A stretch of DNA of 64,000 bases from Xestospongia muta (Eukaryota; Porifera; Demospongiae; Haplosclerida; Petrosiidae). This document shows positions 15,606 to 32,883 of this stretch, one piece after another. The notes beneath the pieces were generated by a model, which worked only from the letters and a program-made list of their open reading frames with translations, ran no database searches and had not been told where the DNA came from. The stretch covers positions 714,818 through 778,817 of the forward strand of contig OY848923.1 of NCBI GenBank assembly GCA_963693285.1, in the 5' to 3' direction. Position 1 is the first letter of the stretch; the number at the start of each line of letters is the position of its first letter. Both the position numbers and the translations under genes were made by a program.

Positions 15606-16553
15606 CTAAAAGAGATGAAATGGGTTTTGAACACTTGTTTTTAATATTGCAATGTCTTTCTTTATCTCATCATTTTCTTTCTTCAACATAGCATTTTCTT
15701 TCTTTAGTACGGCATTTTCTTCTTGACAAGTTTTAGCAACACAATACAAATGTTGCTGTAGATTATCAGAACAATGCTTATGGTAATCTTCTCGTTTAAA
15801 TTTAACTCTACATCCAGCCCAACTAAATTCACACTTAATTGGTTGTAATGGACAAGATGTATCAAGATGATCTTTAAGTCGATAGCGAGGAATTTTACCT
15901 TGCTTACAATTATTAGGACAGTACACAGGGTACTTAGTACAAGCAAGCAGATAATGAAGTCCACTTATAATACCATATATTTCTTTGTAGCCACAATATT
16001 TACAAGTGTATGGTCGATAAAGACAGTCATTAGTTTCATGCTTACTAACTTTACACCGATGATCTTTGAATTCACATTGCACATACACAGATGACAAGAG
16101 TGAAGAATTCAGACTACATCTATGCTTGCACTGAACTCTCACATACTGACACTCTCCTTCTCTCTTCCCTTGTTGAAGATGAGATGACAAATCTTTAAGT
16201 TCTCCTTTCCACTTACATCCTTCTTTGTTATTGATACAGTAAACATGTAAACCATTGATGTTACGTTGTATATTTTTATCAATCATTGCTTGATAACGGC
16301 GCTGTTTACAAAGTGGACATGATCGTTTTGCTTCTTGTACTTTCTTAATACAAGGACCACAGAAATGATGACCACAACAAGACACTAGATGAGGATCATT
16401 TAACATAACTTGTAGACATATTGGACATCCTAGTTCTAGTAACTTTGGTGGTTCTTCAACGATTGTGAGCTCATCTTTAAAATATCCAACATCTATGATC
16501 CTAGGCTCACTAGTAACAGCCATCCTAATCCTAGGCTTACTAGTAACAGCCAT
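15606..16553 (-). CDS. TRAF-like RING/zinc-finger protein H
   Basis: Intact intronless gene of 315 aa. The N-terminus holds a tandem duplication: MAVTSKPRIR then MAVTSEPRII. It then has a RING (CPICLQVM, CCGHHFCGPC, CPLC), TRAF-type zinc fingers with a serine-rich insert (NSSLLSSVYVQ), and a coiled coil of KKENAMLKKENDEIKK type. There is no MATH domain and no membrane anchor. It is the most upstream array member, next to RNF170. Short copies of the same flank (tagtttcaaaaagagatgag) lie at about 15155 and 16615, bracketing the gene as in a tandem duplication. Confidence 0.84.
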   Translation of the reverse strand: MAVTSKPRIRMAVTSEPRIIDVGYFKDELTIVEEPPKLLELGCPICLQVMLNDPHLVSCCGHHFCGPCIKKVQEAKRSCPLCKQRRYQAMIDKNIQRNINGLHVYCINNKEGCKWKGELKDLSSHLQQGKREGECQYVRVQCKHRCSLNSSLLSSVYVQCEFKDHRCKVSKHETNDCLYRPYTCKYCGYKEIYGIISGLHYLLACTKYPVYCPNNCKQGKIPRYRLKDHLDTSCPLQPIKCEFSWAGCRVKFKREDYHKHCSDNLQQHLYCVAKTCQEENAVLKKENAMLKKENDEIKKDIAILKTSVQNPFHLF

Positions 16554-16820
16554 TTAAGCATATTCTTTGCATTCTAGTGACTAATGTTATTGTATCTATT
16601 GAATAAAATAACTAGTTTCAAAAAGAGATGAGAGGCTCCACAATATACTATATACAAACACATAATGTTTTATTATATTATGTTCTTTAAATAGTATAAA
16701 ATTATAATGAGGTTCTGCAATAAACTACTTAAAACCATTTTATGTATCAATTCACAATTAATAATGAAATTAGTTTAGGAATGAGACTTAAAAAGAACTG
16801 GGAATGAGACCACAATACTA

Positions 16821-18091
16821 TTACATCATTGTTCTATTAGTAACATAAGCTCTATATATTAATGTCATATAAACTATAGCTCCTAATAAGATGATCATAT
16901 CATCAATGTATCCTAGCAGACCAATGACTGACTCTGGTAGTATATCAAAAGGAATGAAGATATAGAAGACAAGTAAAGTTAATACCAATAATATATGGAG
17001 ACGATGTATACAAAGGAGACCTCCAACAGTAAAGAGGTCATGTAGTAAATGACGTAGGAGAATGGGAAGATCGTAGAGGTAACTAAGTAACTATGGAGAG
17101 ATAGAGATGGATAGATGGATAAATGGATTGATGGATGAATAGATATAGGATAGACACAAATGAAAGAACATTTAATTTTTATATGTGAGTCTTCTAGAAT
17201 ACTGACCGGTCTCATTTGTCCTGACATCCGGAGATTATAATCTTGTATTTGTTGAGTCAGATCAGGATAACGTCCACTTCTCTCATACCATGGATTACTC
17301 AATAATAAGGTCACCTCTCTACGACAGACAGGACAACGACAAGCACGAGGCCATCGATCGGCATGCCAATAAGCCAAAACGCATTGTGCACAGAACTTAT
17401 GCCCACAATTGGTTTCAATAGGATATGTTATAGTACCAAGACATACAGGACATTGTATTTGTTCTGCATTGTTATCGTCCTCAACTAGAACATCTTGGTT
17501 TTCTTGTGCACTGTCTGTTTCTCTTAGTTGTTGTCTTGCTCTTTCTACTATCTCCTCCTACAACAATAAAAAGTGGGTGTGTCACAATTTAATAGCTATA
17601 ATATTAGGATATCAATTAATTTTATTATTATAATTAGTAAGGAATAATGTTATGTTAATTGGTAATATATGGAAGCATCTTTTAGGGTAACAAGTTTATC
17701 TATATTTTACTAAAAATAGCAATGACATCATACATGTTACTATTTTTAAATAAGTTTCTAAATTTAGCACCAAGATCATTTGATGATGTTATTTCTCTTA
17801 GTAACCAGTATTGCTATTGTTTTGGACAGACAGTGCCCAATATAGTGAAACTAAAAGTACATATATCACACTATGTAAATAACAGCTGCACGTACAAGTT
17901 ATCACAAGTATAGTACTGTGTTTATCCATTCAAGTAATTATATTGACCTGTTGTGGGTGGACTTCCTGCTCATTTTCTTCCTGTCCTAACAAAAATGCAA
18001 AGAATACGATTCCAGAGACCAATAAAAATCCACAAGTCCAAATCAACTCATTTCCAATTCCTTCAAACATCATCTCTTCTTTCTCAGCCAT
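16821..18091 (-). CDS. RNF170: RNF170-type E3 ubiquitin ligase
   Basis: Three exons: 17948-18091 (MAEKEEMMFEG and a first membrane segment), 17207-17557 (RING: CPVCLGTITYPIETNCGHKF, CAQCVLAYW, CRCPVCRRE, then SNPWYERSGRYPDL) and 16821-17090 (LPILLRHLLHDLFTVGG, two more hydrophobic segments, VTNRTMM-stop). Total 254 aa, close to vertebrate RNF170 (about 258). The family consists of ER membrane ubiquitin ligases; the vertebrate protein drives turnover of activated IP3 receptors. All zinc ligands are visible. The gene is divergent from eIF2B-gamma. Identity is strong; the IP3-receptor role in this organism is inferred. Confidence 0.92.
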
Positions 18092-18139
18092 ATTAAGCCG
18101 CCACACCCCTAGCTTCACACCCACTGATTTCACAGAATA
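18092..18139. promoter_or_regulatory. 48-bp divergent promoter RNF170/eIF2B-gamma
   Basis: Only 48 bp separate the start codons of two oppositely transcribed genes. They hold a gccgccacaccc stretch and no TATA box. Transcription start sites must lie within this interval, overlap, or use the 5' ends of the partner gene, so the two genes probably share one bidirectional promoter. Confidence 0.6.
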
Positions 18140-19150
18140 ATGGATGTCCATCCAGTTATTCTAGCAGGTGGTCATGGATCAGGTATGTACCCATTATTGG
18201 AGGGTTGTCCCAAAGCACTGCTACCAGTAGGTAACTTTCCTTTAATATATTACCCTATCAGATCTCTAGAGAGGAATGGATTTAAAGGTGAGTGGGTGTG
18301 GTTTTGTGTATCACCGTATCACGTGATCTATATTCTTCAGAGGTTACCGTTATTGTTAATAGTTGTGATGTAAAACCAATATCGCTAGCATTAAATGAAT
18401 TACGTACAATGAAATTTTCCTTGCATGAAATACACGATACTTCCGAAGAGGTTGGCTCTGCTAATGCTTTGTGTGCCTTGAAAGGAAAGATCAAAGTGGG
18501 TGTGGTCAAAATACATGTATAATTACATGTATTCCTATCATTTTTAGTCTGATTTATTGGTTATGAGTTGTGATGTCATTATGACCACACTCCTCCATAA
18601 GCTATGGGACCTCCATATTAGTCAAAGTTCTACAATAACAATGTTACTACACAAACCAGTACCATTATCTGCAGAAGATGCTAAGAAACAATCGACTATA
18701 ACAACAGGTAAAACAGACAAATATACATGTACATGTTTTTTACATGGTCTCTTTTAGAGCAAGATTTGATTGGTATAACAGACCAGGGTCAAATGGTTTT
18801 TCACTCTTCATTAGCTGACGTTGATGACGAATTAAAGCTTAGCAAAAGAATGCTTCAAAGGTATGGCGTGTTACTAAAAATAGCACTTTTCTATTTTTAG
18901 AACATCATTTATTTAATGTCATAATCAATATATACCTCTTATTCAGGACTCCTCACTTCAAGATGCATACAAATCTGTTAGATATTCATGTTTATATTGT
19001 TAGTCGTTGGGTATTGGACTATATTGATGAACACTTTAATACGCCATTGTCTCTTAAAAGGGAACTTCTTCCACATCTTATAAGAAGACAAGGAGTTAAA
19101 ACACCAGAAACTGAAAGTGAGAAAAGATGACACCGATAAAATTGATTCTC

Positions 19151-19196
<46 letters not shown>

Positions 19197-20462
19197 GAAC
19201 TTCATGAGTTAGCAGTCAGTGCTCAAGATCCAATAGAACAATTGGCTCTCAAGTTCTCATCATTTCCAGCTGGTACGACCCCACCTACTCATCCAATTCA
19301 ATGCCACGCCCTCACAATTAGCGGAGATCTGTGTATGAGAGTCAATACTGTTGCATTGTATATGGAAGCTAATAGAGTGGTGGGTGTGGTTAGTAGGTGT
19401 GGCTTTGTGTACTTTCTGTAGGTTCCACAACATTTTTTAGCATTTCAATTAGAAAGAGCAGAGTCACCAAGTCTGGGACCATCTGTTAAGAATAGTGTAT
19501 GAATAAATGAACGAATGGATGGACGGATGGATTGATGGACGGATGGATGGATGGATTGATGGATGGATGGATGGATGGAACATCATATGACATTATTTTT
19601 ACACACAGGCAGTAAGTGGTGACTCTTTAATAGGAGATGGTGTACAGATATCAGATCGTGCTTCCGTTAAACGTTCCATGATAGGCCGACATTGTGTAAT
19701 AGCAGAGAAAGTAAAAATAATTAATTCTGTTATAATGGATCATGTAGTTATTGGAGAAGGGTAAGAAATCACGTGATAATTACATGATAGTCATGTGACT
19801 ATGTTATAGGTGTACTATCCAGAACACTGTTGTATGTAATAATGTTAGAATAGAGGAAAAAGTGATGTTAAAAGATTGTACTGTAGGAACTCGTGTCATT
19901 ATTACTAGTAAAGGTTAGTAATAAAAAGATAACAGTATAGTACTGTATAGAAGAGTATTATATAATGTAGTACTATATAACATAGTACTGTATAATGTAG
20001 TACTATATAACATAGTACTGTATAATGTAGTACTATATAACATAGTACTGTATAATGTAGTACTGTATAACTTAGTACTGTATAGAACAGTACTGTATAA
20101 TGTAGTACTGTATAACTTAGTACTGTATAGAACAGTACTGTATAATGTAGTACTGTATAACTTAGTACTGTATAGAACAGTACTGTATAATGTAGTACTG
20201 TATAACATAGTACTGTATAATGTAGTACTGTATAACTTAGTACTGTATAGAACAGTACTGTATAATGTAGCATTATATGTGTCGATATAATTATTTTAAC
20301 AAAATTAATATTTCCAGTCAATAAATTGTTAAGTTTAAAAATAGAACACTTAAAAATGTATTATTAAATGCAATAATCATTATTGATGTTTTTTGTTGTT
20401 TTATTTCAGCTGAACACAAAGGAGAATTATTAGTAGAAGAATCTGATCTTGACATAATATAA
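18140..20462 (+). CDS. EIF2B3: eIF2B subunit gamma
   Basis: Ten exons: 18140-18287, 18341-18495, 18548-18707, 18758-18860, 18947-19116, 19198-19379, 19422-19496, 19609-19760, 19810-19913, 20410-20462. They sum to 1,302 nt (433 aa), near the usual length. The N-terminus is a nucleotidyltransferase-like domain ([32 protein letters not shown]). The C-terminus has left-handed beta-helix repeats ([30 protein letters not shown], written here in part: IGDGVQI, IGRHCVI, IIN). It ends [12 protein letters not shown]. The protein belongs to the catalytic eIF2B complex that exchanges GDP for GTP on eIF2 during translation initiation. Two donors are gtgggt, and one acceptor uses a CT array. Intron 9 holds a tandem repeat. 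Confidence 0.92.
19147..19195 (+). repeat. (CT)n microsatellite at a 3' splice site
   Basis: About 22 CT units directly before the ctag acceptor of eIF2B-gamma exon 6. Confidence 0.9.
19500..19580 (+). repeat. (GGAT)n tetranucleotide repeat
   Basis: Imperfect atgg/ggat repeat in intron 7 of eIF2B-gamma. Confidence 0.8.
19920..20275 (+). repeat. Tandem repeat of tagtactgtataa units in intron 9 of eIF2B-gamma
   Basis: About 18 copies of an imperfect 20-bp unit built on tagtactgtata followed by atg, aca, act or gaac variants. Higher-order groups of about 60 bp are visible. It makes up most of the only long intron (about 500 bp) of this gene. Confidence 0.88.
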
Positions 20463-20591
20463 CTCAAAATTTTCTTGTTAAAAATATACCATTAAACTGA
20501 CTGGTTGGTATAGAGAGAGAGGAAGAGAGAGGGATGAGTTGAAAGTGGTGTCTAAAGTGAAGTATTGTAAGGTTGCTCTGGTGGGTGTGGT

Positions 20592-26218
<5,627 letters not shown>

Positions 26219-26936
26219 CCTAGAAGCAACTCGTAGGAGAGAGAACAGGTCGAACGTTCTAATTAACGCCCACCAACAATTAAACAAGTAGGTGTGACCA
26301 ATACGAATTATTTATGATCAAATGTAAATTGGACAACCGCTGTAAGGACCTCCCATGACAATAGACATTATTACAATGGTAGTGAGTTCACTCAGTGAAC
26401 AATATAGATAACAACAGAATGATATTTACAGAAAGAAAAAGAAATTTGAATGACAAAAAGAAACCGGTTTAAAAAAAATTCCCTAGCTAACAAAGTGAAA
26501 CTGTACGAACTGAAAATGTCCTCAAAATAAGAGCAATATTTCACCTAATTCAATCAAACTAACAAGAGAGCCTCATCTCCTGCTAAAATGAAAATAAATA
26601 AAATATTAAAACACTTCTGTATACAAGAACTCCTAATAAAGGAAACCGTCCTAGAAAATAATACCAATCTATCACTATGACAACCACCAGTGATCGGTGT
26701 GTGGGCGTAGATGACAGACTGCTAACAAAAAGGTCCTCATAATAATACTGCTGGTCTCTAGACTCCAAAATAAAAGGAAAAAGAATTTGGAAAAAAATGG
26801 ACGGATTGTCAAACAATAAATACCGATAAGGACAACATGAGAAAAAAATGAAAAAAAATAATCAGAAGATTTGATTTAGTCTATGAGTGAGAGAGAGAGA
26901 GAGCACATTTTATTTACATACCAATAAATAGATACC
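26219..26936. other. Intergenic, KDM4 to transportin
   Basis: About 700 bp with no exon that I recognise; AT-rich with a short GA run at 26889-26903. It holds the KDM4 promoter and the transportin 3' UTR. Confidence 0.5.
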
Positions 26937-29900
26937 TCATATCTGGTAAGCAGCACCAAGTTTAGCCCTCAGCTGAGGAGGAAATTGACCAACAAATGAC
27001 TGCCAAGTTTGATCACCAACATTAGTCTTAAAACCATGAAATATCTAAAATTGACACAGAAACAAAAATATTTATTTCATCTATTTACTTCTATCACATT
27101 CATGTATACGTCCATAACTGTGAGTCCATCCATTTATACATTTTATACATCCATTTATACTACTTATCTGTCCATACACTCTACCTTAAAGAACATTTCT
27201 TTAAGATCCTCTTTTGGTTCATCCCAAGAAGCAACAGCATCACAAAAGAACACAAAATCTTGAGCCACACCTTGTGGGTTTAAACCAATCATAGCACATA
27301 CTCCTCTAAAAGCCGAATCCTTCTCTTCGTTGTCTCGAATATTACGTAACGAAATACACCACAATCTCACAAATTGACCAAGATAAGGGGCAACCTCATT
27401 TGGACAGACATAACCAAGGCGTCCAATAGTAATAGCTGTGTTTTCTAAGAGATTTTTAGGCGTGGCAGGTCGATTGATGTTCTCAATTAATCGGAATAGA
27501 ATAAGTGGTAAATATTGTGTCATATCCTGACCAAGTTGCATTGATATTTCTCCAATGGCCCACGTAGCATTGTTACATACAGATACAAAGTCTGGATTAA
27601 GGTTTTGACTAAGTACCTTCATGAAATTATCTAAAAAGAATTAATACTAATTACTAGGGGCAAAGCCATCATAATCTAATTAGTATTAATTACTAGGGAA
27701 CATATCATATTTACTTTATACTAATTACATACACTAGGACAACATAACATAGCTAATTACTACTAATTACTAGGGGCAAAGCCATCATAATCTAATTAGT
27801 ATTAATTACTAGGTGCAACATACCATATCTACTTTGGACTAATTACATACATAGTTAATTACTACTAATCACTTGGGACAAAGCGATCATAATCCAATTA
27901 GTACTAATTACTTGGGGTAGAGCCAACTCACCCACACAAGGTCTAACATGTTGAAAGCATGCTTTAGTCAAGTCACCCAAAAGCGCAAAAGAACTTTGTC
28001 TAACATCATGTAATGGATCCTGCATACACTGGAATAATAGACTCATTATATTACTCTTAGCAACCAAATGTTCAATACTAGCTCCTAGTCCCTCAGCTAA
28101 GCCACTCAGTAAATCTAATGAGACTATCATGAAATCTTTATCTGGGGCCTGGAAAAATTCGGGGTTACTGTGAGCGGCCTGGATCATATGTAGGGTCTGA
28201 TCAATAAGAGCTAAAGATCTTGTGAAAACTGGTTCACAGTATGGGAAAAACCCGCTTTGTAAAGCAATGGCCACTGATGATAAACACTAAAATAAAGGAG
28301 GAAAATTAGCAATAAATATGATAACATTTTATCTTCTCTTGTCTGTCCATCCATTCATCTATCCATCCATTCATTCATCCATTTATCCATCCCTTCATCT
28401 ATCCATCCCTCCATTCATCTATCCATCACTCCATTCATCTATCCATCCATCCATTCATCCATCCATCCATTCATCCATCCATCCATTCATCTATCCATCC
28501 CTCCATTCATCTATCCATCACTCCATTCATCTATCCATCCATCCATTCATCTATCCATCCATCCATTCATTCATCTATCCATCCCTCCATTCATCTATCC
28601 ATCCATTCATTCATTCATCTATCCATCCCTTCATCTATCCATTCATCCATCCAATACCTCTAGTAATGGGAACAAATCTTTATCTTCGTCTTTTAATGAG
28701 TACCATTTTTCAAACAAAGGAGGCATCAACAAATCTATATATTCCTACAACAAATCACATGACTATCACATGACTCAAACACTACAGTTACAACACATAC
28801 CTGTTTATTGAGATTGTTCCCCACAGAATCTGCTAGAGTTCCAATAGCATCATAGAGTATTAACAGGTTCTTCGCTTGGTACTTAGTAAAGGCAAACACC
28901 AGTACTTGTAAGATATCATGTAGATAGGGTACTAGCTCGGTACACGCCTCCTCCTCAAGGGTAGCAAATGCGCTACATGCTGCCTCTTGTACTCTTTTAT
29001 TGGAATCAAGTATCCTCTTTAGAAGCTGTAATAATTAATTAATAATTCATAATAACTAGATACCATATATACAGTGGACATGCTCTAATTATACAAGCAG
29101 AAAATTAAACAGGTTTTGCATAGATATACAGACAGGCAGACAGAATAGTGCATTATCCAATATAGACACAGACACGCAGACAGACAAATAGTGGACATAC
29201 CTCCGACATCAGTGGTTGTAAGAAGGCCTCATGAGGTTGTTTTACAACCCAGTGAGAATATCGTGACAGTGTCCAACATGTGATAGAACGGACTAATGCT
29301 TTAGCATCTGATAAACATGTTGTGAGATAAGGTAGTAACCCAGGTAAGTGAGGGGACATGCCATCTGTGCAACCTTCGGCAACAGCCCCTAGTGCCAAAA
29401 TGGATGACTCCTTTATCAACCAATCATGAGAGAGAGAGCTTCTTTGAGAAGTGGAAGAAGAACTGGTAAGAGATTGTCATGGAAGACATTAGAGAGAACA
29501 TCTAGAGCAGCTGCACTACATCTGAAAATAAAGTAAATATTGTTACCATAGCGATGTAGGATAGCCACCTCTAGACTAGTAAACATCAGTACTTNNNNNN
29601 NNNNNNNNNNNNNNNNNNNNNNNNNNNNNNNNNNNNNNNNNNNNNNNNNNNNNNNNNNNNNNNNNNNNNNNNNNNNNNNNNNNNNNNNNNNNNNNNNNNN
29701 NNNNNNNNNNNNNNNNNNNNNNNNNNNNNNNNNNNNNNNNNNNNNNNNNNNNNNNNNNNNNNNNNNNNNNNNNNNNNNNNNNNNNNNNNNNNNNTGAGGA
29801 GACATACCTCCAGTCACCACGTCTACATATGGTATACATGTACACACAAACAATATTGTTTTTGGCAACTTTTGATAGAACAGATCAATACACAATATGT

Positions 29901-30804
29901 CCATGTAACCAATGATATCATTGCAATTCAATTATTAACTACTCTACAACCTTGTTATAATGAGTATACACAAACTGTCATCATCTCATATATCACTGTA
30001 ACCTCTACTATAATTACTAGGTTATGTCACATCATACAATAATGTCTCACAGTAGTATCAAAATTGGATGTATATTAAATTCTCCTTTATTTACACATTA
30101 TTAGACTTATCCAGACACTACTATGGCAGTTGGTTAAGATTAAATTAACATTGTATACAATTTGTAAATAAAAAGTTTTTAAAAAATGACGGAGTATACA
30201 GCCAAATCAAAAACAACAAAAAAGGTAGCCGTATTTCAGTATTTACTAGCTCAAAACTAGAATTGAAAGGACATAGTAATGGTCAAGAAGGTTTTAACAA
30301 ACTTGAGAACATCATATTTACAAGATATTGTTAAAAACATAATACTGGTTATACATATTAAATAAATGAGATATTGTTATCATATATGATAACAAGATGT
30401 AATTCATTAGAGGTTAGTACAGATAAACCACACCCACAAGTTAATCACACGTAACCTGCTAACCTGAGGTAATACTCTCGTACATTGTTCTTTAAATATA
30501 AGTCCAGCTACAGAGCGAGTTGGTTCATCCTCAGTCTTTAATCTGGAGAGCACAAATGCTAAGTAACTGTTGAAATCTGGGTATTGGTTAAGGGTTGTAA
30601 GACGCTACATAGAAAAGAATATTCTCTAATAATTCAGAGCATTAAAAATAAGTGTATTAATATTATCACGAGAGATGAAGTTTTCTGTGTCTCCTGTACC
30701 TGGTGTACAGTCCTCTGCGTTTGTGTGTCGGAATACTGACTCTCTTTCAGCAGCTGGACTATCTGTTGAAGACCTGCAGGATCAGGTTGCCAAGCTACAG
30801 CCAT
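26937..30804 (-). CDS. TNPO1: Transportin (karyopherin beta-2), incomplete and frameshifted in this assembly
   Basis: Recognised exons: 30700-30804 ([20 protein letters not shown]), 30464-30604 ([19 protein letters not shown]), 29201-29521 ([13 protein letters not shown]), 28801-29025 ([19 protein letters not shown]), 28658-28744 ([10 protein letters not shown]), 27932-28286 ([14 protein letters not shown]), 27185-27630 ([32 protein letters not shown]), 26937-27044. Order and spacing follow transportin-1, a HEAT-repeat importin that carries PY-NLS cargo such as hnRNP A1 into the nucleus. About 300 residues (HEAT repeats 3-8 and the acidic H8 loop) are missing between 30464 and 29521, where the 200-N gap lies. 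Exon 29201-29521 has a 2-nt insertion in a CT run. Whether the gene is functional cannot be judged from this assembly. Confidence 0.85.
27640..27925. repeat. Tandem repeat with TAATTACTAGGGGCAAAGCC motif
   Basis: About 2.5 copies of a 115-bp unit in a transportin intron (27631-27931). The motif also appears, as taattaccaggggcaaaccc, in the KDM4 repeat at 21720-21965, so this is a dispersed family. Confidence 0.75.
28345..28655 (+). repeat. (CCAT)n/(ATCC)n tetranucleotide array
   Basis: About 310 bp of imperfect ccatccattcatctatccat units in a transportin intron. The array ends at the donor side of exon 28658-28744. Confidence 0.9.
29427..29437 (-). other. 2-nt frameshift in a coding (CT)n run of transportin
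   Basis: The coding strand reads gaagctctctctctcatgattgg. With one CT fewer, the frame gives [20 protein letters not shown], the conserved transportin sequence; as written it runs [13 protein letters not shown]. The exon is 2 nt longer than its phase allows. Confidence 0.8.
29570..29794. repeat. 60-bp minisatellite edge plus 200-N gap
   Basis: 29570-29594 (ctctagactagtaaacatca then gtact) is the reverse complement of the 60-bp unit seen at 20664 and 24487, and the sequence then becomes 200 N. The gap is therefore probably a collapsed or unresolved minisatellite, with the missing transportin exons beyond it. Confidence 0.8.
29795..30463. other. Transportin intron sequence without recognisable exons
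   Basis: AT-rich. I see no HEAT-repeat exon here on the minus strand, although about 300 residues should lie between the flanking exons. Confidence 0.5.
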
Positions 30805-31158
30805 TTCTAGGTAACTGGTAGTCGAGTTGGATCTTCAGCGAGATCTTCTGATTTTGTGGGTTCTAGTCTGTTCCGTATGTTGTCTATTGTGTCGCTGCTG
30901 AGTTTGAGAAAAATGTAGTTCTGTCAACCCATCAGCTGTAGTGTACTGCGTGCGACTTTTTGCGCATGCTCAGTCGGCTTCAGGGTTAAAATTTTGACAA
31001 CAGACATATACGGACGTATACGGAAACATTCTGAAATTTGTATAGAAAAGTAATTTGTAAATAAAGCCAGCTCCGTATACTATAACCACGTGTATTTGCA
31101 TGTCGAGTTAAAGTTAGTACACGAAGTTAGTAAACTGAGTAAGTAGTAGGTGGGGAAG
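30805..31158. promoter_or_regulatory. Divergent promoter region transportin/YIPF1
   Basis: 354 bp between start codons of opposite genes, with gcgcatgctcag-type GC-richer stretches near 30960 and no TATA box close to either start. A bidirectional promoter is inferred from geometry. Confidence 0.4.
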
Positions 31159-32883
31159 ATGGCAGAAACAAAAATAGATTTAGAAGTGAGTGTTATATTG
31201 TATTTTAGTACATATTACTTTGTTCTGTGTCTTGATGTTTTTATTAGGGTCTACAGGACTTTGAATGTAATGATTTTAAGTTTCAACTGCTTACTGTCTC
31301 TCGTAGATACCACACCAACTGAAGGTCAGATTGAGTCTAAAGAAAGAAAAGATGGAAAAGAAAAAAATCTGTTTGGTAATAAAAATGATAAGTATTTTTA
31401 GTTTATTTTTTATTTAAATTTTTCAATTTCTTTAGATGATACTGATGAGGAGGTGAATATTCTATTCTTTGGAAGAATTGTTTAAGCTTTCTTATTACAT
31501 AGGTCAAACAAGAAGGTGAAAAGAAAAAGGGATCTTGGTTTGGAATATTCAGTCTGGAATATTATCAGTCATTTTTTGATGTATCTACTAAGGAGGTAAT
31601 GGAACAGACTAGAACTGAAATAAAGTACTTTTTTTCTCTTCTAGGTTCTTCACCGTATTCTTGCTGGTATTTTACCTTATCCATTTAACCTTTCTTCTGC
31701 TATTTCAACTTTTCCTGATCTTTATGGTCCCTTCTGGTTATGTATGACACTCATCTTCACTACTGCTTTATCTGGTAACCTAGCAACATTAATAAGGTTA
31801 ATTAAAATACAATAGGAGCCCATTGATTTTTCATTAAAATTTATTCATCCACACATGATATATCTATCCATCCGATACAACCTATGCATCCATTAATCAT
31901 GTTATCCGTCCATTTTATTAGTGGCAATACAGAATGGGAGTTTCATTTTCATGAAGTCATTGTTCTAGCCACTATCATTTATTCGTACACGTGGTGTGTT
32001 CCTCTATTTCTCTGGGGATTTATGATTTGGAGAAAGACGGACAATCGCTATTCTTTGCTACAACTTCTAGCAATCTATGGTTATTCTATGGCTGTGTTTG
32101 TTCCATTAACGGTACATGTTATATAGAGTCAGTGTTAGATATGATATATGATGTTATTAAAAGTAGATAATTTTCTAATGGATACTCAGTAGATAGTCAA
32201 TGATGGATTCTTGCTATCTAATAAGTGTTTGTTAATATAACTTAAGTTATTAATTAGTTAGTTTATAGTTAGTTTCACTTTCAATAAGTTTTACTTTTAA
32301 TTTAGTTAATGAAATTTAAAAGTTTATGTAAACTTAAGCAACTCTTATTATAGTTATTACTGATGTTATTATTTGTTTCTTTGTCAGTTGCTTTGGTTGA
32401 TAAATTTACCTCTATTGAGATGGTTCTTGTTGTTTTGTGCCATTCTATTGTCAGGTATAATATAACTGAATGTACTAAAGACATTATATTACAGGGTCTG
32501 TACTGGTACGAGCATTATGGAGACCATTTCAGAATGAGAGAAGAAATGTAAACATTAAAATAATGAAACATGTCACTGGGTTATATATAATGTAGGTTGC
32601 ATTGGTTGTGATGATTGTTGCTTTGTTTCTCCATGCTGGAATTGCAGTGGGATTTAAGGTGTGTCTGTGTGTGTACCACAATGATTATAAATCAACCAGT
32701 TTTAGTTATACAAAATCTTATATTATTTCTTCCTAGTTCTACTACTTTGGTTCAGCCCTTGCTCCTGAGTTGCCCTCCGTTGTACCACTCCATGTATCAA
32801 ACAATACTGTTATTACATCTGTTCCTACCATCAGTTTCAGGACAACACAGAACAGCAGTCATCAGGCTATCTTACTGGGCTGA
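31159..32883 (+). CDS. YIPF1: YIPF1/YIPF2-type Yip1-domain Golgi protein
   Basis: Eleven exons: 31159-31185, 31248-31266, 31307-31375, 31436-31452, 31503-31595, 31645-31796, 31922-32111, 32388-32454, 32495-32547, 32596-32658, 32737-32883 (897 nt, 298 aa). The short hydrophilic N-terminus (GLQDFE) is followed by FSLEYYQSFFDVSTKEVLHR, FPDLYGPFWLCMTLIF, TIIYSYTWCVPLFLWGF, YGYSMAVFVPL and three further membrane segments. This is the five-pass Yip1 domain layout with a luminal tail carrying NxT/S sites. Family members act in Golgi organisation and Rab-linked transport. The donor of exon 2 (gtaatg) was chosen because it alone keeps the frame. Confidence 0.87.

Noticed and set aside
19905..20321. 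138-codon frame with [14 protein letters not shown] repeats
   Set aside because: Translation of the tandem repeat in an eIF2B-gamma intron, on the opposite strand; no start context or homology.
28318..28773. 151-codon frame of [11 protein letters not shown] repeats
   Set aside because: Translated CCAT tetranucleotide array in a transportin intron.
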